Shown here piece after piece: positions 1 to 5,739 of a DNA stretch of 6,865 nt. The notes below the pieces were generated by a model. That model saw only the letters and a list, made by a program, of their open reading frames with translations. It did not search any database and was not told the origin of the DNA. The translations under genes and the position numbers were made by a program. Origin of the DNA: Bacteroidota bacterium (GTDB lineage: Bacteria; Bacteroidota; Ignavibacteria; Ignavibacteriales; Ignavibacteriaceae); NCBI GenBank assembly GCA_023453665.1, contig JAEXTA010000117.1, forward strand, positions 1 to 6,865, read 5' to 3'. Each line of letters begins with the position of its first letter. Positions within the stretch are counted from its first letter, which is position 1.

Positions 1-552
1 ATATTCAGCCACTCCAATGCAAGAGCTTTATGCAATGTAAACAGGAATGTTCCCGACGATGTTTTGTTGCGATTAAAGGATAACAACGGATTGATAATGC
101 TTACTGCTGTTCCCTACTTTACAAGGAAAGAACACTATGAATGGATGGACAGGGGTGATACTCTTTATTATAAAATCATAAAAGAATTTCCTGATGATAA
201 ATCTAAAGTCGATTCAATAATGGAAAAATGGGAACGTGAAGATATAATGCCTGAAGTTACAGTTAAAGACCTTGCCGATCATTTTGATTATGTGAAAAAT
301 CTTATCGGTGTTGATCATATAGGAATCGCAGGAGACTATGATGGAATATACTATACAATTAAAGGAATGGAAGATGTTTCAACATATCCTAATTTATTAA
401 TTGAGTTGGTTAGCCGCGGATGGACACAAGATGAGATCAGGAAAATCTGTTCTGAAAATTTCCTTCGCGTATTCGAAGATATTGAAAAAGTATCAGCAAA
501 ATTAAAGTTGGAAACTACGCCATCACTAATGAATTTATCAGAGATAAAATGA
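1..552 (+). CDS. Peptidase M19 (membrane/renal dipeptidase family), C-terminal part, 5' truncated by window edge
   Basis: The frame is open from base 1, so this is the last 183 residues of a longer protein (the family is usually about 350-420 residues). It matches the C-terminal half of the M19 TIM-barrel zinc dipeptidases. FSHSNARAL at visible residues 2-10 carries the His (residue 4) that corresponds to a zinc ligand, and RNVPDD at 15-20 follows it, with the substrate-contacting Arg. GIAGDYDG at 108-115 carries the active-site Asp, and NFLRVFE near 155 closes the barrel. The N-terminal HxD, the bridging Glu and the first zinc His lie outside the window, so activity and any signal peptide cannot be judged. 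M19 enzymes hydrolyse dipeptides, including some with a C-terminal D-residue. An in-frame TTG at 64 is a Leu codon inside the conserved region, not a start. The stop overlaps the next gene's start (ATGA), so the two are probably co-transcribed and translationally coupled. Confidence 0.93.
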   Translation: MFSHSNARALCNVNRNVPDDVLLRLKDNNGLIMLTAVPYFTRKEHYEWMDRGDTLYYKIIKEFPDDKSKVDSIMEKWEREDIMPEVTVKDLADHFDYVKNLIGVDHIGIAGDYDGIYYTIKGMEDVSTYPNLLIELVSRGWTQDEIRKICSENFLRVFEDIEKVSAKLKLETTPSLMNLSEIK

Positions 553-1808
553 AATTATATTTTTTGATACTATCAACACTGCTGTTATTTTCTTGTAATC
601 AACAGAGATCAGCTTCCGATTTTTATATGCCCGCTGAATTTGACCCGCAGGAAGCTGTTCATGTCGGCTGGTTTGACAATCCTAAAAAAGACAGTGTTGC
701 TGCGCAGATTGTCTCAGCACTTTATAATTCTGTTCAGGTAAAAATATTTTACTCAAAAGAATCAATGAAGCATAATGCAAATTTACTTTTATCCGGTCAT
801 AGTGTTGATTCAAATAAGATAAGCTGGATTAAGGATAGCCTGCGTTATGATTTTCCGCGAGACCCGGGTCCTATATTTCTTATTAATAATAGTGGACAAA
901 TGAAGATCGCAGATTTCAACTGGAACCTGTATGGTTATCCTTATGTGTACAAAGGATTTCAACTTGAAAAGTTTGATACTCTGTATGGTGAAATTGAGAA
1001 AAGAGAAGCCGCGCGTCTTGGTATTGAAACCATAAGGTCAAACATTGTAAATGAAGGTGGTGCATTTGAAGTAAACGGCAACGAGGTTATGATGGCAATT
1101 GAAGAAACTGCTCTTCAACGAAACCCGGGAAAAAGTCTTAACGAAATTGAAAAAGAATATCTGCGTTTAACCGGCAGTAAAAAAATGATTTGGTTAAAGC
1201 GTGCTGTGATTCACGACCGCGCATTCGATGGGCCATCTATTGAAAACTGGTTTACCGGCGGCGCTAACGGACACATTGACGAAATGGCTCGCTTCGTTTC
1301 CCCCAACACCATATTGCTTGCACAGATTAGTGATGATGAACGAGAAGCTAATCCCATAAGTAAACTCGATTATGAAATTCTTGAAGAGAATTTAAAAATA
1401 CTTCAGCAAGCAACTGACTTAGATGGAAAACCATTTCGAATCATCCGGGTTCCGAGTCCGAATCTAAATGTGCCGGATTATTTTACTGAACTTATAGTCA
1501 GTGATGAATGGAGAGCTGATGGTAGCTTAAACTTGAGTTCGTTTGCAAATGGTGATACTGTTCGCATTACAAAGGCAGTTAGTTATATGAATTTTTTCAT
1601 TTCAAATGACGTTGTGTTAAGCGCAAAGTATTGGGTAGATGGAATGCCCGAAAGTGAAAAGATAAAAGATGAAGAAGTGAAAAAACTTTTAGAACAATTA
1701 TTTCCTGAAAGAAAAATTATTCAGATAAATCCGTTAGCAATTAATCGCGGCGGCGGCGGAATTCATTGCGCAACCCAACAACAACCAAAAATAAAAAAGG
1801 AAAACTAA
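549..1808 (+). CDS. Lipoprotein of the agmatine deiminase / peptidyl-arginine deiminase (PAD_porph) family
   Basis: This 419-residue protein begins with a lipoprotein signal peptide (Met-Lys, hydrophobic core, lipobox LFSC with the lipidated Cys at 16), so it should be membrane-anchored outside the cytoplasm. The rest is a full guanidino-modifying deiminase domain. It contains MPAEFDP (27-33), RDPGP (104-108, Asp105), NEGG (168-171), GHIDEMARFV (241-250, catalytic His242 and Asp244), an NFFISN strand (348-353) and the terminal RGGGGIHC (400-407) with nucleophile Cys407. These match the Asp/His/Asp/Cys catalytic set of Porphyromonas PAD and of agmatine deiminases, so an active enzyme is expected. 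The family hydrolyses a guanidinium group, giving ammonia plus N-carbamoylputrescine (from agmatine) or citrulline (from arginyl peptides). Which substrate applies here is not visible; the export signal is unlike cytoplasmic agmatine deiminases. The start is fixed by the signal peptide and the ATGA overlap with the M19 gene; only a weak purine-rich AGAGA precedes it. Confidence 0.9.
   Translation: MKLYFLILSTLLLFSCNQQRSASDFYMPAEFDPQEAVHVGWFDNPKKDSVAAQIVSALYNSVQVKIFYSKESMKHNANLLLSGHSVDSNKISWIKDSLRYDFPRDPGPIFLINNSGQMKIADFNWNLYGYPYVYKGFQLEKFDTLYGEIEKREAARLGIETIRSNIVNEGGAFEVNGNEVMMAIEETALQRNPGKSLNEIEKEYLRLTGSKKMIWLKRAVIHDRAFDGPSIENWFTGGANGHIDEMARFVSPNTILLAQISDDEREANPISKLDYEILEENLKILQQATDLDGKPFRIIRVPSPNLNVPDYFTELIVSDEWRADGSLNLSSFANGDTVRITKAVSYMNFFISNDVVLSAKYWVDGMPESEKIKDEEVKKLLEQLFPERKIIQINPLAINRGGGGIHCATQQQPKIKKEN
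1797..1801 (+). promoter_or_regulatory. Ribosome binding site for the HELGH protein gene
   Basis: AAGGA lies 8 bases before the ATG at 1810, inside the last codons of the deiminase gene. It supports that start and shows that the third gene has its own initiation signal, although only one base separates the two genes. Confidence 0.6.
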
Positions 1809-1809
1809 A

Positions 1810-2721
1810 ATGAACACTCTCTGCTTTGGTTCTAAATATAAATCAATTTTACTTTTGTCATTCTTTCTTTTTTCTTCAATTGGATATGCACAAAAATACT
1901 CAGACCTTACCGAGCTCGATGGCTACAAAACAAAAATATATTTTAGCGCGGGGAATGATGTGCGGGCAAAAATAGTTGCTGAAAGAATGGACCGCGTTCT
2001 GGAGTTTTATAATAAAGTTATTGCTTTTGAACCCGAAGTCACCTTACTGATTCTCAATCCTACTGATTGGCCAAAGCATACAACATTTCCGGTTTATGGA
2101 ATGCCGCATTATGATGATAAGAGAGATTTGTTAATTATAGCATCAGAGAATAACGAATTCTGGAAAAGTTTTATACCTCCGGTTGATCAACTTCCCAAAG
2201 AATTGGCAGACAAAATCTCTTCAACTTATGTTGATGAAGAGGGCAACCTATCAATGCAGGCATTTTTTGATTTGCTTGCTATTCATGAACTTGGACACGC
2301 ATACCACTTCCAGGCAGGATTAAATGTACAACGTATGTGGATGGGTGAACTGTTCTGCAACATACTTCTTCATACATATATTGCTGAAAATGAACCTGAG
2401 CAATTACCTGCATTGACTGTCTTTCCTCAAATGGTTATCGCAGGAGGAAAAGAAGAATATAAATACACATCTTTAACGGACATTGAAGAACGTTATGAAG
2501 AAATTGGTCAAAACCATCCAAAGAATTATGGCTGGTATCAGTGCAGATGGCACTCAGCCGCTGGTGATATTTATGATGCGGGTGGAGTTGACACATTTGT
2601 AAAATTGTGGAATGCTTTTTCCGAACAAAAGGAAAAATTAAGTGATGCTGAATTTGCTGCTTTATTATCGGAAAAAGTTCATCAGTCAATAGCTGATGTT
2701 ATGTTGAAGTGGGATGAATAA
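1810..2721 (+). CDS. Secreted putative zinc metallopeptidase (HELGH motif), family not recognised
   Basis: This is a 303-residue protein with a Sec signal peptide: a long n-region up to Lys11, hydrophobic core 12-24, likely signal peptidase I cleavage after GYA near residue 27. The main clue is IHELGHAYHF (158-167), a classical HExxH zinc site with ligands His159 and His163 and catalytic Glu160. MWMGELFCN follows at 176-184, and its Glu180 sits at a spacing suitable for the third ligand of a gluzincin. A C-terminal helical part (about 240-303) contains a WYQCRWH stretch and possible coiled segments. I cannot assign it to a named peptidase family, so proteolytic activity is inferred only from the motif and secretion. 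It starts one base after the deiminase stop and is surely in the same operon, which suggests action on peptides or proteins in the same compartment. There is no transmembrane segment beyond the signal and no lipobox. Confidence 0.8.
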   Translation: MNTLCFGSKYKSILLLSFFLFSSIGYAQKYSDLTELDGYKTKIYFSAGNDVRAKIVAERMDRVLEFYNKVIAFEPEVTLLILNPTDWPKHTTFPVYGMPHYDDKRDLLIIASENNEFWKSFIPPVDQLPKELADKISSTYVDEEGNLSMQAFFDLLAIHELGHAYHFQAGLNVQRMWMGELFCNILLHTYIAENEPEQLPALTVFPQMVIAGGKEEYKYTSLTDIEERYEEIGQNHPKNYGWYQCRWHSAAGDIYDAGGVDTFVKLWNAFSEQKEKLSDAEFAALLSEKVHQSIADVMLKWDE

Positions 2722-2854
2722 ACTAACTTTAACTGAAAGAAAACACAGAGCGAAATTAATATTGTTTGATTTCATTTGCTGTGTGTTCAGCAAAGAAAAC
2801 GGCGAATGGAAAATTATTTCTGATATTGTCGGGCAGGACCCATCTCCTCAGTAA
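2714..2854 (+). pseudogene. 46-codon frame, probable 3' remnant of a SnoaL/DUF4440 (NTF2-like) gene
   Basis: An ATG at 2714 overlaps the end of the HELGH gene by 8 bp and opens a 46-residue frame that stops at 2852-2854. The last ~22 residues, VFSKENGEWKIISDIVGQD and on, look like the closing beta strands of SnoaL-like/DUF4440 proteins, which commonly end in a KxxGxWKI.xD pattern followed by a short Pro-rich tail. The first ~20 residues (many Lys, Arg and Leu, then FDFICC) show no such resemblance, and neither other + frame continues the domain upstream. An NTF2-like fold needs over 100 residues, so this is more likely what a deletion or frameshift left behind than a working protein. The alternative is a genuine small translationally coupled ORF. 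The ending lies 5 bp from the stop of the convergent patatin gene. Confidence 0.4.
2775..2794. other. Small stem-loop between convergent genes
   Basis: TTTGCTG (2775-2781) and CAGCAAA (2788-2794) form a perfect 7-bp stem around a 6-base loop. It lies between the end of the HELGH gene and the end of the opposing patatin gene, where a bidirectional terminator could be expected. Neither strand has a T-run after the stem and the stem is short, so it is at best a weak terminator or RNA-stabilising hairpin. It also lies inside the remnant frame. Confidence 0.25.
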
Positions 2855-2859
2855 ATAAT

Positions 2860-5568
2860 TTAATACGCATACCCTATTGAAAAATAAAAGAATGTATCCC
2901 CAAGAACTATCGGGTTGCCGGGAACATTTTTCTTAAACAAAAAACTTTTGCCGACTGAAAAATCTGCCGGACCTATCGGTGTATCAAAAGATATTGTTGT
3001 GCCCACCCCATGTCTTAAATCTTTAAATCGTATCTGTTCCTGTACCCGCCATGTTGAACCAAGATCGTAACGTGCAAGAATATAAGTGTCAAAAAATAAT
3101 TTTACAGGAAGTTTAAATCTGTATTGAAGAGAAGCCAGGAATAGCTGTCTTCCACGAAATTCATACTCTCTCATACCGAAGAAAGAATTTTGTCCGCCCA
3201 GCGAATGATGTTCGCTTAACGGAAGCGTCTTATCACCAAAACCCATTTTCAACCCGCTTGTAATAGTATGAACATCGTTCAATGTAAAATGGTTTTTATA
3301 CTCCAACCCAATATTCGTATAACCAACATCACCGCCTAAAACAGCCTGTGCGGTTTCATAATATCCATGAAAATAAAAACCTTTTTCGGGATAGGGATAT
3401 TTATCCTGTATATCGATAGTAGAGCTCAACATAAGACTAACTATTTTAACTTTGTAAGGTTCCGCCTGGTTGCCTGTTGTATTTTTTATTTCGTCAAACT
3501 GATAAGTTCCTTTGGCAATAAGGTTGCCGAATCTTTCAACCTGGGTTCCGAGTGAAATTGAGGCGCCGTAAAAAATCTGCCTGTATTCCCCGAGATCGTT
3601 CCTTGAAAAATATTTGTCTGATGTCTGCGGCGCATCACCATATACTTTAACATCGTTAAATTTATAAAACGCATCTATTTTATAAGTGAAGTAAGTATCA
3701 AATATCCTGTTTGATTTATGTTCAAGTATGTAGCCGCGGTTTCTTGTACCGCCGTATAAAAGCATTCCCAGTTCGGTTCCGCTGCCAAGAACATTTTCGT
3801 CTCTAAGGTCCAAAATAAGTTGTGTGCGGTTTTCACTATCCGCGCGGAAACCAACACGAAGCAGACCACTTGTTTTTTCTGAAACCGAAACAATAATAAT
3901 GTTTTCCCCGTTTTCTTTTTTTAATGAAACATTAATATCCCGGAAAATATTTGTGCTTCTTAAATTTGTAAGCCCCTGTTCAATATCATCTATAGAAATT
4001 ATTTCTCCTTCATTGAATGGCAGTTCACGGAGTATTACCGTTGCGTTTGTTTTATTGTTGCCTTCAAGTTCAATTTGTGAAAGCACTCCGGGATCAATAT
4101 CTAAAAACAGTTCTCCGTTGGTGCTGTTAAATCCGCATTCATTAATAGAAGCCAGAATATACCCGGCGGTTCTGTATTCTTTTAAAATTTTTTCTAATTC
4201 CCCGGAAAACTTCCTTGCGTTGTATGGCAAACCAACCATTTTATTCAGTCCCGTCATTGCCGAATTAATTATAAGAGAATCCGGTCCTGTTATTTTTATC
4301 TGGCTGACATTTTGATTGGGTATTGAAATAATTTTTACATCGGCGTAATCTTCAAACTGAATTATTTCGGCTTTAATATCTTCAAGATCACCAATTAAAA
4401 AAATTGAATCAAGATCTTTGAGAATCTGGTGGCTTGAGACAGAGTCAACTATTGAATACCTGTTCAGCAAACTTTTTTCTGTTTCATCCGCGTCTGAATT
4501 ATACCTGACTCCTTTTATAAAAAATTCTGGTTGACGGAAATTATTCGAATGAATTTCCGACAACTCTTTTATCAACGAAGGTAATTCTGATTTTGTTTTA
4601 ATATATCCCTCAGATATCAAGTCACCGGCTTTTGAAAAATCTCCCGCATCATAATTGTTTGACGCAGGTGAAATAATATAATCCGCATAGTTAAGTTGAT
4701 CCTGGTTTAACAGTCTCATTGGTATGCTGACAACCTGGTCGGCAATAACCCAGGGCAAATAAAGATCGTCTTCGGGATGTAATTCGCTTGTTGTGTTTAC
4801 GGCTATTGTAAAATCAGGATTATAGTCGGACGCAATCTTTGCTGGGATGTTTGCCACAAGCCCGCCATCAATAAGAGTAAGGCTGTCAATATGAATCGGC
4901 GATAACAAAAACGACACGCTGGATCTTGCCCTCATTGCCCGGCTTAATGACCCGCCATCCAGTACAACCGGTTTGCCCGATACAAGATCTGTACAAACTG
5001 CCCTGTAGTTGTATTTAAGTTCTTCAAAACTTTTGTGTGAATATATCGCCGCTTTAAGTGTAAGCGTATTTAAAAAATTTGATAACCTCAGTCCTTCATT
5101 TACAGATGTCGGCAGTATTGGAGTAAGTCCGCTTAGTCGAAGTGCAAAAATTGCGCGATCTTCTGTTATCTTTTGTTCAATGAATAAATCCCTGCGGTTA
5201 ATTTCTCTGTCAGATGCCAACAAACTGTTCCAGTCAGAATTTTTTGCAATTGAATCAAGTTGATCCACCGAATAACCTGCTGCATACAATCCGCCAACGA
5301 TACTTCCCATGCTTGTACCAACAATGATGTCCGGATAAATTCCCGCTTCTTCAAAAGCTTTTAAAACCCCGATTTGTGATAGTCCTCTTGCGCCTCCGCC
5401 GCTTAATGCAAAAGCAATTTTAGGTTTATTCTTTGGGGAAAGTGTTGTAAGTCCGTAAGGAAGTTTTTTTATCGTCTTATCAACGTTTAACGAATGCCTG
5501 GTTTGGGCTGCGGTACTAAAAAAGCAACAAGCTATTAAACAGATAAAAATTATTTTTAATATTCTCAT
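2860..5568 (-). CDS. Patatin-like phospholipase fused to three POTRA repeats and an Omp85-type beta barrel (type Vd autotransporter-like)
   Basis: This 902-residue protein has an N-terminal signal peptide (1-22; core 6-17, STAAQ cleavage region; a LIAC sequence at 11-14 also resembles a lipobox). The patatin domain spans about 48-335. It has the oxyanion-hole GGGARG at 57-62, the nucleophile elbow GTSMG at 84-88 (Ser86) and the catalytic dyad Asp in LIDGG at 232-236 (Asp234), so the Ser-Asp dyad of a lipid acyl hydrolase is intact. Three beta-alpha-alpha-beta-beta repeats of POTRA type follow, at about 347-420, 422-493 and 496-565. The barrel (about 568-902) has alternating aromatic strands and a GGQNSFFGMREYEFRG segment at 791-806 like the Omp85 loop-6 region, and ends in YFSIGYAY. 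PlpD of Pseudomonas has the same order but 728 residues and one POTRA. The expected location is the outer membrane; whether the lipase faces the surface or the periplasm is not shown. It lies 171 bp downstream of yidC on the same strand. A purine-rich GAGAG abuts the ATG; no strong Shine-Dalgarno is seen. Confidence 0.92.
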   Translation of the reverse strand: MRILKIIFICLIACCFFSTAAQTRHSLNVDKTIKKLPYGLTTLSPKNKPKIAFALSGGGARGLSQIGVLKAFEEAGIYPDIIVGTSMGSIVGGLYAAGYSVDQLDSIAKNSDWNSLLASDREINRRDLFIEQKITEDRAIFALRLSGLTPILPTSVNEGLRLSNFLNTLTLKAAIYSHKSFEELKYNYRAVCTDLVSGKPVVLDGGSLSRAMRARSSVSFLLSPIHIDSLTLIDGGLVANIPAKIASDYNPDFTIAVNTTSELHPEDDLYLPWVIADQVVSIPMRLLNQDQLNYADYIISPASNNYDAGDFSKAGDLISEGYIKTKSELPSLIKELSEIHSNNFRQPEFFIKGVRYNSDADETEKSLLNRYSIVDSVSSHQILKDLDSIFLIGDLEDIKAEIIQFEDYADVKIISIPNQNVSQIKITGPDSLIINSAMTGLNKMVGLPYNARKFSGELEKILKEYRTAGYILASINECGFNSTNGELFLDIDPGVLSQIELEGNNKTNATVILRELPFNEGEIISIDDIEQGLTNLRSTNIFRDINVSLKKENGENIIIVSVSEKTSGLLRVGFRADSENRTQLILDLRDENVLGSGTELGMLLYGGTRNRGYILEHKSNRIFDTYFTYKIDAFYKFNDVKVYGDAPQTSDKYFSRNDLGEYRQIFYGASISLGTQVERFGNLIAKGTYQFDEIKNTTGNQAEPYKVKIVSLMLSSTIDIQDKYPYPEKGFYFHGYYETAQAVLGGDVGYTNIGLEYKNHFTLNDVHTITSGLKMGFGDKTLPLSEHHSLGGQNSFFGMREYEFRGRQLFLASLQYRFKLPVKLFFDTYILARYDLGSTWRVQEQIRFKDLRHGVGTTISFDTPIGPADFSVGKSFLFKKNVPGNPIVLGDTFFYFSIGYAY

Positions 5569-5626
5569 CTCTCAGGTGTTCCGCAACTTATTCTTCTTTT
5601 GTTTATGTTTTAATGTGATAAGATAA

Positions 5627-5655
5627 TTGATAGCAGCACCGGATTTCTACCGCAA
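5627..5655 (-). promoter_or_regulatory. Weak sigma70-like promoter candidate for the patatin-barrel gene
   Basis: Read on the minus strand, TTGCGG (5655-5650) is followed after 17 bases by TATCAA (5632-5627), about 59 bases before the ATG at 5568. The spacing fits a housekeeping promoter, but both hexamers are imperfect and AT-rich DNA gives such matches by chance. No Bacteroidota-type TTTG/TAnnTTTG pair is evident in this spacer. The 171-bp gap after yidC makes a separate promoter reasonable. Confidence 0.22.
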
Positions 5656-5717
5656 TATTAATACACCCTCATGATCTAAAGGTTGCGGCTGCTAATTCAA
5701 TAGTATATGTCTCACCA

Positions 5718-5731
5718 TCTTTATATAAAGA
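5718..5731. repeat. 14-bp perfect palindrome just downstream of yidC
   Basis: TCTTTATATAAAGA is its own reverse complement and lies 8 bases beyond the yidC stop, in the spacer before the patatin gene. A loopless AT-rich palindrome is a poor terminator but has the symmetry of a dimeric-regulator binding site. Function is unknown, and chance occurrence in AT-rich DNA is possible. Confidence 0.4.
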
Positions 5732-5739
5732 AGAACAAA

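Noticed and set aside
64..66. TTG as a start codon of the dipeptidase
   Set aside because: The conserved M19 segments FSHSNARAL and RNVPDD lie upstream in the same frame; the gene simply runs off the left edge.
2435..2689. 84-codon minus-strand frame opposite the HELGH gene
   Set aside because: It is antisense to a secreted protein gene with a clear signal peptide and zinc motif; the His/Gln/Leu-rich translation is typical of an antisense shadow.
2722..2859. Bidirectional Rho-independent terminator between the convergent operons
   Set aside because: The only stem found (7 bp at 2775-2794) lacks a T-run on either strand, so I list it as a stem-loop and not as a terminator.
3824..4315. 163-codon + strand frame antisense to the patatin-barrel gene
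   Set aside because: It lies fully inside the POTRA-coding part of a well-supported gene on the other strand, its translation is Ser/Phe/Ile-rich without recognisable motifs, and there is no ribosome site or context for it.
5002..5030. DGG at residues 204-206 of the patatin protein as the catalytic aspartate
   Set aside because: This DGG precedes the AMRA segment in the position of the variable V-L-x-x-G strand; the catalytic DGG is the later LIDGG at 232-236, as family order requires.
5581..5688. CCGCAAC (5581-5587) and GTTGCGG (5682-5688) as a long-range inverted repeat around the patatin promoter region
   Set aside because: The arms are only 7 bp and 94 bp apart, with no extension of the match; this is easily chance, and no terminal-repeat context such as a transposase or target duplication is present.
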